A DNA stretch of 64,000 bases from Streptomyces canus. GTDB taxonomy: Bacteria > Actinomycetota > Actinomycetes > Streptomycetales > Streptomycetaceae. Shown in pieces: positions 52,768 to 61,014 of this stretch; position 1 is the stretch's first letter; the number at the start of each line of letters is the position of its first letter. The stretch is from assembly GCF_001514145.1 (NCBI RefSeq), contig NZ_KQ948661.1, positions 372,001 through 436,000 on the forward strand, given 5' to 3'. A model generated the notes under the pieces. It worked only from the letters and a program-made list of their open reading frames with translations, was not told the origin of the DNA and searched no databases. A program made the translations under genes and the position numbers.

Positions 52768-54267
52768 ATGACCACCACTTACGACCGTGGGGCGCCCGCC
52801 TCCGGGAAAACAGACCCGGGCCGCCGCGGCTCACACGCCGTCCGCTGGTGGGTGCTCGTCGTGCTGGGCGTGGCACAGCTCATGGTCACGCTCGACGCGA
52901 CCGTCGTGAACATCGCACTGCCCGCCGCGCAACATGACCTCGGTTTCAGTGACGGCAGCCGGCAGTGGGTCATCACGGGGTACGCCCTGGCGTTCGGCAG
53001 CCTGCTGCTGCTCGGGGGCCGACTCGGTGACCTGTTCGGCCGACGTACGACCTTCGTGACCGGCCTGATCGGTTTCGCGGCCGCATCCGTTGTCGGCGGC
53101 GCGGCCAACAGCTTCGAAATCCTCGTCGGGGCACGCGTGGCCCAGGGCCTCTTCGCCGCGCTGCTCGCGCCCGCGGCGCTCTCGCTGCTCAGCGTGACCT
53201 TCACCGACCCGGCCGAGCGGCCGAAGGCCTTCGGTGTCTTCAGTGCGCTGTCCGGTGCGGGCGCCGCGGTCGGACTCCTGCTCGGCGGCATGCTCACCGA
53301 ATGGGCCTCGTGGCGCTGGGTGATGTACGTGAACGTCATCTTCGCGGGCGTCGCGCTGGTCGGCGCGCTGCTGTTGCTGGCCAAGCCCGCGCTCACCGAG
53401 CGACCCAAGATCGACATTCCTGGCACCGTCGTGGTGAGCGCCGCGCTGTTCGGCATCGTCTACGGCTTCGCGCACGTCGAATCCACCAGCTGGACCGACC
53501 CGGTCGCCCTCGGCTCCATGATCAGCGGCGTCGTACTGCTCGCGGTGTTCGCCTGGCTGGAGTCCAGGGTCGCGCATCCGCTGCTGCCGCTGCGCGTCGT
53601 ACTGCACCGGACCCGAGGCGGCTCGTTCCTGGCCGTGTTCGTCCTGGGCATGGGGATGTTCTCGATCTTCCTGTTCCTGACCTACTACCTGGAGGCCAGC
53701 ATCGGCTACTCGCCGATCGAGGCCGGTCTGTCCTTCCTGCCGATGGTCGGCGGCATTGTCGCCTCGTCCACCACGGTGCCCTCCCTGCTGCTGCCCAGGG
53801 TCGGCCCGAAGATCGTGGTCACCGCCGGCTTCCTGGTCTCCGCCTCCGGTATGGCCCTGCTGACCCGGCTCACGCTGGACAGCGCCTACGTCGCCGACAT
53901 CATGCCGGGCATGATCCTGCTGGGTCTCGGCATCGGCGCCGTGATGACCACCGCGTTCCAGGGTGCGACCGCGGGCGTGCACCACGAGGACGCGGGCGTC
54001 GCCTCGGCGCTGATCAACACCAGCCAGCAGGTGGGCGGTTCGATCAGCACGGCCCTGCTGACCACCGTCGCCTCGTCGGCCGCGACCGACTACCTGTCCT
54101 CGCACAAGCCGGGCGCACTGACCATGGCCCAGGCCGGGGTCGAGGGCTACACGGCCACCCTGGCGTGGGGCGCCGGGATCTTCGTGGTCGGCGCGGCGCT
54201 CACGGCGTTCCTGATGCCGAACACGCCTCTGGCACCGTCGGAGGGCGAGCCCGTCATCGCCCATTGA
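52768..54267 (+). CDS. MFS drug exporter, DHA2 (14-TMS, EmrB/QacA-type)
   Basis: 499 aa with about 14 membrane helices. Motif D1 LDATVVNIALPAAQHDLGFS, motif A GRLGDLFGRR, motif B RVAQGLFAALLAPAALSLL and motif C GAGAAVGLLLGGMLTEWASWRWVMYVN identify a proton-driven multidrug exporter of the DHA2 family. The ATG at 52768 has AAAGGG 6 bases upstream. Two operators lie directly before it and the tetR gene follows on the same strand 119 bp later, so it is almost certainly repressed by that regulator. The substrate is probably a toxic small molecule or metabolite; it cannot be named. Confidence 0.92.
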   Translation: MTTTYDRGAPASGKTDPGRRGSHAVRWWVLVVLGVAQLMVTLDATVVNIALPAAQHDLGFSDGSRQWVITGYALAFGSLLLLGGRLGDLFGRRTTFVTGLIGFAAASVVGGAANSFEILVGARVAQGLFAALLAPAALSLLSVTFTDPAERPKAFGVFSALSGAGAAVGLLLGGMLTEWASWRWVMYVNVIFAGVALVGALLLLAKPALTERPKIDIPGTVVVSAALFGIVYGFAHVESTSWTDPVALGSMISGVVLLAVFAWLESRVAHPLLPLRVVLHRTRGGSFLAVFVLGMGMFSIFLFLTYYLEASIGYSPIEAGLSFLPMVGGIVASSTTVPSLLLPRVGPKIVVTAGFLVSASGMALLTRLTLDSAYVADIMPGMILLGLGIGAVMTTAFQGATAGVHHEDAGVASALINTSQQVGGSISTALLTTVASSAATDYLSSHKPGALTMAQAGVEGYTATLAWGAGIFVVGAALTAFLMPNTPLAPSEGEPVIAH

Positions 54268-54340
54268 GCTGCACGTTGCGGGTACGCTCCGTCAACTCGA
54301 CGCCAGAGCAAAGAGGTTGACGGGCGCCCTCAAGCAGCGT

Positions 54341-54354
54341 AAACCGATCAGTTT
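54341..54354. promoter_or_regulatory. TetR operator AAACCGATCAGTTT before tetR
   Basis: Fits AAACNGATCNGTTT, as do the two sites before the MFS gene. It overlaps the predicted -35 region of a promoter whose -10 box is TACCCT (54375-54380), consistent with autorepression. Confidence 0.75.
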
Positions 54355-54386
54355 TCATTTGGCCGGAATCGAGTTACCCTCGCCGT

Positions 54387-54956
54387 ATGACCACCGAGGC
54401 GAAGTCAAGTTCCAGGGAGCGGCTGCTGGAGGCGGCGGCCAGGCTCACCTACCGGGATGGTGTCGGCATCGGTGTCGATGCGCTGTGCAAGGCGGCGAGG
54501 GTGTCCAAGCGCTCCATGTACCAGCTGTTCGAGAGCAAGGACGAACTGCTGGCCGCGAGCCTGGAGGAGCGTGCCGCCGCCTTCGTGGCCGGGCTCCTGC
54601 CCGCGGCGGACGACGGCCGCCCACCGCGCGAGCGGATCCTGCACGTCTTCGAGCAGTTGGAGGCGCAGGCCGGTGCCCCCGAGTTTCTGGGCTGCCGGTA
54701 TCTGACTGTTCAGGTCGAGCTCAAGGACCAGAGCCACCCTGCGAGCCAGGTGGCCCACCGGATCAAGGCGAACCTGACCGGCTTTTTCCGTTCCGAGGCC
54801 GGACAGGGCGGCGCAAGCGACCCCGACCTGCTGGCCCGCCAGCTCATCATGGTCTTCGACGGAGCCAGCGCCCGCGCGGGAATCCAGGCCGACAACCTGA
54901 CCGGGCTCATCGCACCCACGGTGACGACCCTGCTCGACACGGCGGGCGTGCGCTGA
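54387..54956 (+). CDS. TetR/AcrR-family regulator of the adjacent MFS exporter
   Basis: 189 aa. The HTH is at 10-55 (RERLLEAAARLTYRDGVGIGVDALCKAARVSKRSMYQLFESKDELLAASL); the C-terminal part is the helical ligand domain, with a Cys at LGCRYLTVQVEL. No ribosome site precedes the ATG at 54387, but TACCCT ends 6 bases before it, so the transcript is probably leaderless. The operator at 54341 and those at 52691 show it likely represses itself and the exporter until a ligand binds. Confidence 0.9.
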   Translation: MTTEAKSSSRERLLEAAARLTYRDGVGIGVDALCKAARVSKRSMYQLFESKDELLAASLEERAAAFVAGLLPAADDGRPPRERILHVFEQLEAQAGAPEFLGCRYLTVQVELKDQSHPASQVAHRIKANLTGFFRSEAGQGGASDPDLLARQLIMVFDGASARAGIQADNLTGLIAPTVTTLLDTAGVR

Positions 54957-55406
54957 CGCGATCCGTACGGGCACGCTGTGTGCCGCGGTCAACCGTCTGC
55001 ATGCGTTCACCGTGGCACGGAAGCCTGCCATGAGACGGGGCACCGGGTCGTTGCGCGTCACGAAGCGCTCCGCCCCACCGTCGCCGGGACTCCGGGCACC
55101 GTGAAGCCCCGCGCGGAACAGCACGGCGGCACCCCCTCCATCGTCGCCAAGGTGACCGTCGCGGCGGCGACCGACGCGAGGGCGGAGTCGCGACCGTCTT
55201 TTGCGTGCGGGTGAGGGCAGGCGTCAACCGGCCGGCTGAGCTTGCGGATCTGCTGCCCCGCTCCGGCCGCCAACCTCTCTCCCGATCAACGCCCCGTACA
55301 CGAAGTGACAGACCCCGGTCAAAGGCTTCCCAAGTGCCGGACGCTCCCTTCCACTCATGGTCGGGTCCCAACGAAGGCCGTACGTATGCCTGTTTGGGAG
55401 GACCTC
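54957..55406. other. 450 bp without a confident gene
   Basis: Between tetR and the BNR-repeat gene. A plus-strand frame from 54978 to 55214 (78 codons) has a coding-like second half (KPRAEQHGGTPSIVAKVTVAAATDARAE), but no ribosome site or known family; it may be a gene remnant. The BNR gene promoter should lie in the 3' part but was not identified. Confidence 0.4.
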
Positions 55407-58067
55407 GTGTCAGTACCGACCTGTAAGAGACGATGGCTCACGACCTGGGCCATCACCGCATCCGCCGCACTCGTCGCGATACCCGCAAGCGCCGCGTCCG
55501 GCCAGACCAACAGCCCCTTCGGCGCCCGCACGCTCGCGCAACTCGCCGCCGAACGGTCGGACTCGGTGGGCGCCCTGAGCCCCAGGGTGAAGGCCGAGGA
55601 CGGCGACGGTGACGACGGCAACGAGGCCGACGAGATAGCGGAGGGCGCGGACCAGTACGCCGAGGCGCGCACCTCGCCCGGCATCGTCGCGCCGGGCGCC
55701 TACGGCGCCGCTTGGTCCGACCTGACCAAACTGCCGAGCAGCGGCGGCAGTTGGCGCAACGTCACCGACCTGCCGTACAACTCCGACGATTCGCGCTACC
55801 GCGACATCGACTCCAACTCCAGCGGCGGCTCGGGCAACGTCACCGGCCGGATGGCGGCGATCGCCGCCGACGACGACGGGTACGTGTACGCGGGCAGTGC
55901 GGGCGGCGGCGTGTGGCGGTCCCGGTCCGGCGGCGGGCACTGGCAGCCGATCAGCGACGGACTGCCGGCGCAGTCCACCGGCGCCCTCGCGCTCGACGGG
56001 ACCGGACGGCTGTGGCTGGGCACCGGCGAGGCGACGACCAACGCGGACGCCTACCTCGGCAGCGGCGTCTACGTCCTGTCCCACCCGCACCAAGGCACCT
56101 TCTCCACCCGCAGCCGGGTCGGCGGCGACGAACTGGAGTCCACCAGCATCCACGAGCTGCGCTTCGGCGGCGGCAAGGTGTGGGCGGCGACCAGCGAGGG
56201 CGTGTGGAGCCACTCGACGAAGACGCTGAAGGGCGCCTGGAAGCTGGAGTTCGCGCCCAACCCCGACTATCTGCCGGGCCGTTCGGAGGCCGACGACCCC
56301 GACGCCCCGTACAAGAACATCGCCAACGACATCGCGATCGACCCGAAGGACCCGAGCAAGGTCGTTCTCGCGGTGGGCTGGCGCAGCGGTGACGACTACA
56401 ACGGCTTCTACACCAAGGGCGCGGGCGGCGCCTGGACGCGGATCACCAGCGGCCTGGGTGACCTGCCCGCCGACGCGGACGACGTCGGCAACGTCACCTT
56501 CGCCCGCTCCGCCGACGGCTCCCGCTACTACGCCATCGACCAGTCACCGGAGCAGCTGAACACCAACCCGGACAGCGGCCTCGAGGGCATATACGTCTCC
56601 AAGTCCGGCTCCCCCAGCGGCCCTTGGACGAAGATCGCCGACTACCAGGGCCTGGCCGCCGACGGCTCCGCGCTCACCACCAGCGGCTACATGCCGGGGG
56701 TGCAGGCCTGGTACAACCAGTTCCTGACGGTCGACCCGGCGAACGCGGAGCACGTGTACGCGGGTCTGGAGGAGGTCTACGAGACCAAGGACGGCGGCAG
56801 CACCTGGTCGACCGTGGGCCCGTACTGGAACTTCTCCTTCCCCTGCTGGAACATCGACCCGGCCAAGCAGACCGGTGACTGCAACCCGACCACCCACTCC
56901 GACCAGCACGGCGTGGCGATCGGCAGCTACCACGGCAAGAGCTTCGTGTACGTCGGCAACGACGGCGGTGTCTACAAGCGGCCGGTCAACGGCTCCCAGG
57001 ACACCTCCGGGCACGCCACCGACTGGACCTCGCTGAACGACGGCACCATCGACACCCTGCAGTACTACTCGGTGGGCATCGGCAAGGACCTCGACCACGG
57101 CGGTGTCTCCGTCACCGGAGGCCTGCAGGACAACGGCCAGTCCCTCTTGCGCAGCAACGACAAGGTGATGGGCTCCAACTTCGGCGGGGACGGCGGCGAC
57201 ACGCTCACCGACCCGGCCAACGGGTGCAACATGGCCGAGGAGTACGTCTACCTCTCCATCCAGGTGACCCAGAACTGTGCCGTCAACGACGGCAGTTGGA
57301 TCGACGACGCCGCCAAGGCCACGTCGTACAACGTCGCCCCGGCCGACAACGCGACCGGCGAGGCCCGCTTCATCGCCCCGCTCGCGGCCGACGCGAAGAA
57401 GCCCTCGACCTGGATCGCGGGCGGTCGTCACGTGTGGGTGCAGACCCACGGCTACGCCATTCGCAGCGGCAGCGAGTGGACCAGCCTGTACGACCTCGGC
57501 GAAGGCCGCACCGCGACCGCGGTCGCCACCTCCGGCGGCAAGGTCTACGCGGCCTGGTGCGGGCCCTGCAACAACCAGGGCTTCGCCCGCGGGATCTCCG
57601 TCGGCAACACGGACGGCACCGGATGGCACGACATCGCCCTGCCGGCCACCGGCGCCGACGGGACCGTACCCAACCGCTACCTCAGCGGCTTCGCCGTCGA
57701 CCCGAAGAACGCCGACCACGTCTACGTCACGGTCAGCGGCTTCTCCCGGCAGTGGACCGAGGGGCCGGGCGCGGGCGTGGGTCACGTCTTCGAGTCCAAG
57801 GACGGCGGTACCACCTGGAAGGACATCTCGAAGAACCTCCCCGACGTGCCGGCCGACTCCGCGGTCGTCACGCCGAACGGCGGTCTCGCCGTGGGCACCG
57901 ACCTCGGTGTCGTCTACCGGGCGCCGGGACGTACGACCTGGCAGCGCGTCGGCAACCTCCCAGCGGTCGCCGTGCTCCAGGTGAAGCTGAGCCCGGACGG
58001 CAGCACGCTGTACGCGGCCACCCACGGCCGCGGCATCTACACGATCAAGGTGCGCGACTGCGGCTGA
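55407..58067 (+). CDS. large secreted BNR/Asp-box repeat (sialidase-like beta-propeller) protein
   Basis: 886 aa. Signal peptide VSVPTCKRRWLTTWAITASAALVAIPASAASG. After an acidic stretch (AEDGDGDDGNEADEIAEGA) come repeated Asp-box blades: SRSGGGHWQPI, SKSGSPSGPWTKI, TKDGGSTWSTV, SKDGGTTWKDI, and the final LSPDGSTLYAATHGRGIYTIKV. This suits a two-propeller glycoside-hydrolase-like protein (xyloglucanase GH74 and sialidase folds look similar), but no catalytic signature was confirmed. Cys pairs (FPCWN...GDCNP; AWCGPC) may form disulfides. The GTG at 55407 follows GGGAGG by 5 bases. Monocistronic, with a terminator at 58080. Confidence 0.82.
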   Translation: MSVPTCKRRWLTTWAITASAALVAIPASAASGQTNSPFGARTLAQLAAERSDSVGALSPRVKAEDGDGDDGNEADEIAEGADQYAEARTSPGIVAPGAYGAAWSDLTKLPSSGGSWRNVTDLPYNSDDSRYRDIDSNSSGGSGNVTGRMAAIAADDDGYVYAGSAGGGVWRSRSGGGHWQPISDGLPAQSTGALALDGTGRLWLGTGEATTNADAYLGSGVYVLSHPHQGTFSTRSRVGGDELESTSIHELRFGGGKVWAATSEGVWSHSTKTLKGAWKLEFAPNPDYLPGRSEADDPDAPYKNIANDIAIDPKDPSKVVLAVGWRSGDDYNGFYTKGAGGAWTRITSGLGDLPADADDVGNVTFARSADGSRYYAIDQSPEQLNTNPDSGLEGIYVSKSGSPSGPWTKIADYQGLAADGSALTTSGYMPGVQAWYNQFLTVDPANAEHVYAGLEEVYETKDGGSTWSTVGPYWNFSFPCWNIDPAKQTGDCNPTTHSDQHGVAIGSYHGKSFVYVGNDGGVYKRPVNGSQDTSGHATDWTSLNDGTIDTLQYYSVGIGKDLDHGGVSVTGGLQDNGQSLLRSNDKVMGSNFGGDGGDTLTDPANGCNMAEEYVYLSIQVTQNCAVNDGSWIDDAAKATSYNVAPADNATGEARFIAPLAADAKKPSTWIAGGRHVWVQTHGYAIRSGSEWTSLYDLGEGRTATAVATSGGKVYAAWCGPCNNQGFARGISVGNTDGTGWHDIALPATGADGTVPNRYLSGFAVDPKNADHVYVTVSGFSRQWTEGPGAGVGHVFESKDGGTTWKDISKNLPDVPADSAVVTPNGGLAVGTDLGVVYRAPGRTTWQRVGNLPAVAVLQVKLSPDGSTLYAATHGRGIYTIKVRDCG

Positions 58068-58079
58068 CAACGGCGTGAC

Positions 58080-58110
58080 AGGGGTGGCCCCGGCTTCCGG
58101 GGTCACCCCT
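58080..58110. terminator. bidirectional terminator between convergent genes
   Basis: A 14-bp stem with one G-U pair (AGGGGTGGCCCCGG at 58080-58093, CCGGGGTCACCCCT at 58097-58110) and a 3-base loop, 13 bases past the BNR gene stop and overlapping the end of the lipoprotein gene. Confidence 0.8.
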
Positions 58111-58648
58111 GCGTCGGATAGGGCAGCACGTCCACGTGCAGGGTGAAGGCGACCCGGGCCGCGCCCGCCACGTCCGGCGCCTTCGCCCGCGCGGTGACCT
58201 GGGCCGTACCGCCCCGGGTGCCCGCGCACCGCAGCGAGGCGCGGGCCGTGCCGTCCGCGTCCACCCGCCACCCGGACGCCAGGACGAAGGCCGGCGCGGA
58301 ACTGAGCACGGCCGTCCACCGCCTGTCGTCCGTCCGGGGCTCCAGGACGAGGGACACGACGGCCCCCGGCCGCAGGCACAGCCGCTGGACGACCGCGTCA
58401 CCGGGGCTGAAGTGGACCTCCGCGTGCCCGGACACACAACTCGCCGCCGAGCCGGACGGGGTTCCGGACGGGCTCCCTCCAGTCGGGCTCACGGACGAGG
58501 ACGGGGACGCGCGAGTCGACGTACCCCCCGACGGCTCTGTCGCCCCGCCGCTCCCTCCCGAAGGCCCCGAAGGCCCTCCCGCCGATGTACCGCACGCCAC
58601 CAGGACGGCCGCCCCGGCCACCGCCCACACTCCGGTCCACCACCGCAT
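58103..58648 (-). CDS. putative lipoprotein with Ser/Gly/Pro tether
   Basis: 181 aa. MRWWTGVWAVAGAAVLVAC is a lipoprotein signal with lipobox LVAC. A roughly 50-residue low-complexity linker (GGPSGPSGGSGGATEPSGG...SVSPTGGSPSGTPSG) leads to a beta-rich domain of about 100 aa (CVSGHAEVHFSPGDAVVQRLCLRPGAVVSLVLEPRTDDRRW...), with Cys residues that may pair. The ATG at 58648 has GGAGGT 6 bases upstream. No family was recognised; the fold may be Ig-like. It would sit on the outer face of the membrane. Confidence 0.75.
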   Translation of the reverse strand: MRWWTGVWAVAGAAVLVACGTSAGGPSGPSGGSGGATEPSGGTSTRASPSSSVSPTGGSPSGTPSGSAASCVSGHAEVHFSPGDAVVQRLCLRPGAVVSLVLEPRTDDRRWTAVLSSAPAFVLASGWRVDADGTARASLRCAGTRGGTAQVTARAKAPDVAGAARVAFTLHVDVLPYPTQG

Positions 58649-58877
58649 TCCGGCACCTCCAGGCCCGCGTACGGACACCAGCATGCCCCTTCGACGCGGA
58701 TCCGGGCCCGCTCCGCCGTGGTCAGAAACGCTCGTGGAACCGGTCGTCCTGTCCAGGACCTCGGTGGCCTCGCGGACCCGGACGCGGGCCTGCTCGATGG
58801 CCCCCGGGCTGGAAAGCGCGGCTTCGCGCGATGGTCCGGAGCCGTCCCGCAGGTGTTGATCGCCTATCTTGGCGCGT

Positions 58878-59270
58878 ATGCAGTCCTACACGATCGGCCA
58901 GGCGGCGCGTCTGCTCGGAGTGAGCCCGGACACCGCTCGGCGGTGGGCGGACGCCGGCCGGGTGGCCACCCATCGGGACGAGACCGGGCGACGCCTCATC
59001 GACGGGAAGGACCTGGCCGCGTTCTCGGTGGAGTTGGCCAAGAGCGGGGGCGACGAGGAGACCTCGTACACCTCGGTCCGCAATGCCTTTCCCGGCATCG
59101 TCACGGCCGTGAAGCTGGGCGATGTCGCGGCCCAGGTGGAGATCCAGGCAGGCCCGCACCGGCTGGTGTCACTGCTGACGCGGGAGGCCGTGGAGGAACT
59201 CGGCCTGGAGGTCGGGGTGGAGGCCACGGCCCGTGTGAAGTCGACGAACGTGCACATCGACCGCGCCTGA
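58878..59270 (+). CDS. molybdate/molybdopterin-binding protein: MerR-like HTH plus Mop domain
   Basis: 130 aa. Residues 1-48 are an excisionase/MerR-type HTH (YTIGQAARLLGVSPDTARRWADAGRVATHRDETGRRLIDGKDLAAF); residues 65-130 are a Mop/TOBE molbindin domain (SVRNAFPGIVTAVKLGDVAAQVEIQAGPHRLVSLLTREAVEELGLEVGVEATARVKSTNVHI). This is the architecture of a small molybdate-responsive regulator. TATCTT (58865-58870) ends 7 bases before the ATG and there is no ribosome site, so the mRNA is probably leaderless. The modABC operon starts 0.9 kb downstream and is the likely target. Confidence 0.88.
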   Translation: MQSYTIGQAARLLGVSPDTARRWADAGRVATHRDETGRRLIDGKDLAAFSVELAKSGGDEETSYTSVRNAFPGIVTAVKLGDVAAQVEIQAGPHRLVSLLTREAVEELGLEVGVEATARVKSTNVHIDRA

Positions 59271-59287
59271 GCGGTGGTGGTGCGGCG

Positions 59288-59977
59288 TCAGAGGGTGAGC
59301 AGTTCCTCGTGGAAGCCGCCGAACCGCCGTTCCGTGTCGACGAGATGGATCTCCAGGATCCAGTGGCAGCGGCGTCCGGCTTTGTCGGTACGGCGCAGTG
59401 GAGTGCCGTTGGCGGTCGCGATGTACGACTCCACGTCGGCGCCGTCGATCCACTCGTGCGGGAACTCGCCGACCAGGTGGCCCGCGTGCCAGCCTCCCAG
59501 CTCCCAGCCGGACTCGGCGGCCAGTCGCTCGATCTCGGCGTACAACCGTGCGCCGGTGATGTCCGGGTCGGCCTCGAAGCGGCTCCGGCCCGCGGCGAAG
59601 ATCTTCGGCAGGTCGTCGCGGAGGCGGTGCTTGACCGGGTCGTCGCCGAGGACGAAGGTCCGGCCGAAGTCGGCCTCGTACTCCTCGAAGATCGGGCCGA
59701 AGTCGGCGAAGACGATGTCGTCCGTGCCGATCACCCGGTCCGGCGGGTTCTCCCGGTACGGCTCGAGCGTGTTCGGTCCGGAACGCACGATCCGCTTGTG
59801 CCAGTGCCGAGTGGTGCCGAACAACTCGTTCGCCAGGTCCCGGATCCGGTCGCTGACCGCCCGTTCCCCCTCCCCCGGCGCCACGAGCCCGCGCTCCTCG
59901 ATCTCCGCGAAGAGCCGCACGGCCTTCGCCTGAGCGTCCAGCAGCCTGGCCGCGCGCGTGGGTTCGTCGTCCGCCAT
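59288..59977 (-). CDS. M24-family metallopeptidase-like protein
   Basis: 229 aa. The five metal ligands of the pita-bread fold appear in order: Asp in DIVFADFGP, Asp in EADFGRTFVLG, His in GGWHAGHLVG, Glu in WILEIHLVD, Glu at the end in FGGFHEELLTL. It probably cleaves Xaa-Pro or a related bond, or a non-peptide amide as some M24 relatives do. No N-terminal creatinase domain, so only the catalytic half. TTGCCG, 17 bases, TACGTT, then 7 bases to the ATG at 59977 indicate a leaderless transcript and fix the start, although the frame is open upstream. It separates the HTH-Mop gene from modABC on the opposite strand. Confidence 0.82.
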   Translation of the reverse strand: MADDEPTRAARLLDAQAKAVRLFAEIEERGLVAPGEGERAVSDRIRDLANELFGTTRHWHKRIVRSGPNTLEPYRENPPDRVIGTDDIVFADFGPIFEEYEADFGRTFVLGDDPVKHRLRDDLPKIFAAGRSRFEADPDITGARLYAEIERLAAESGWELGGWHAGHLVGEFPHEWIDGADVESYIATANGTPLRRTDKAGRRCHWILEIHLVDTERRFGGFHEELLTL

Positions 59978-60077
59978 GGAGGCGAACGTAATCACCGGCA
60001 TCGCCACCGGCAACGGGATTGCCGCATCCCGTACATACGCACATGCCACCCTGATGAATCAGGTTTCAAGCTCATGC

Positions 60078-60120
60078 GATGCGACAGAAGACTTTCACCT
60101 CGCATCTGCGCCAGTATCGT
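60078..60120 (+). promoter_or_regulatory. modABC control region: dyad GATGCGA-N15-TCGCATC and -10-like TATCGT
   Basis: GATGCGA (60078-60084) and TCGCATC (60100-60106) are exact complements 22 bp apart, two helical turns. TATCGT at 60115-60120 with TTTCAC at 60093-60098 could be a weak promoter overlapping the dyad. The HTH-Mop protein at 58878 is the natural candidate to bind it. Confidence 0.45.
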
Positions 60121-60186
60121 GGATCGTGGAAGGTCCGCCAGGACCGCAGGTGAAGGTGTCCGTCAGGACCCAGAGGGAGTGGACCC

Positions 60187-61014
60187 GTGATGACCCGTAC
60201 CGCACGTCGGAACCGCCGGACCCTGCAGGTGACCGGGGCAGGCGCCGCCGCGCTGCTGGCCCTCAGCGCCTGCTCGTCGTCCGGCTCGGGCTCCTCGTCC
60301 ACGACGTCGGACTCCTCCGCGTCCGCCTCGGACAAGCTCTCCGGCACGGTGACCGTCTTCGCCGCGGCCTCACTCAAGGAGAGCTTCACGACGCTGGGCA
60401 AGCAGTTCGAGCAGGCCCACCCCGGCACGAAGGTGACCTTCAGCTTCGGCGGCAGCGACTCGCTGGCCGCGAGCATCACCGGCGGCGCCCCGGCGGACGT
60501 GTTCGCCTCGGCCAGCCCCAAGACGATGAAGATCGTCACTGACGCCGGGGACGCCTCCGGCACGCCCGCGACCTTCGTGCGCAACCAGCTGGAGATCGCC
60601 ACCCTGCCCGGCAATCCGGACAAGGTCGCCTCGCTGAAGGACCTCACGAACCCGGACCTGAAGGTCGTGCTGTGCGACAAGGAGGTGCCCTGCGGCGCCG
60701 CCGCCCAGAAGGCCCTCGACGCGAGCAGGCTGAAGCTCACGCCGGTCTCCTACGAGCAGGACGTCAAGGCCGCGCTGACGAAGGTCGAGCTGAAGGAGGC
60801 CGACGCGGCCGTCGTCTACAAGACCGATGTGCACGCCGCGGGTGACAAGGTGGGGGGCGTGGAGTTCCCCGAGTCCGCCGACGCCGTCAACGACTACCCG
60901 ATCACCCTGCTCAAGGACGCGCGGCACACCGACACCGCCAAGGCGTTCATCGCGCTGGTGCGGTCCGCCGAGGGCCAGAAGGTGCTGACCGAGGCCGGGT
61001 TCCTGAAGCCGTGA
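60187..61014 (+). CDS. modA: molybdate-binding lipoprotein ModA
   Basis: 275 aa. Signal peptide with lipobox (ALLALSAC) and a Ser-rich tether, then the ModA fold: LSGTVTVFAAASLKESFTTLGKQFEQAHPGTKVTFSFGGSDSLAASITGGAPADVFASAS, with the AAASL and GGSDSLA oxyanion-binding Ser residues. It delivers molybdate (or tungstate) to ModB/ModC for molybdoenzyme cofactor synthesis. GTG 60187 and ATG 60190 are both possible after AGGGAG. The stop overlaps modB as GTGA. Confidence 0.93.
   Translation: MMTRTARRNRRTLQVTGAGAAALLALSACSSSGSGSSSTTSDSSASASDKLSGTVTVFAAASLKESFTTLGKQFEQAHPGTKVTFSFGGSDSLAASITGGAPADVFASASPKTMKIVTDAGDASGTPATFVRNQLEIATLPGNPDKVASLKDLTNPDLKVVLCDKEVPCGAAAQKALDASRLKLTPVSYEQDVKAALTKVELKEADAAVVYKTDVHAAGDKVGGVEFPESADAVNDYPITLLKDARHTDTAKAFIALVRSAEGQKVLTEAGFLKP

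Noticed and set aside
60050..60186. Molybdenum-cofactor riboswitch upstream of modA
   Set aside because: The 137-bp interval is short and lacks the long multi-helix layout of that riboswitch; a simple protein-type dyad is the better reading.
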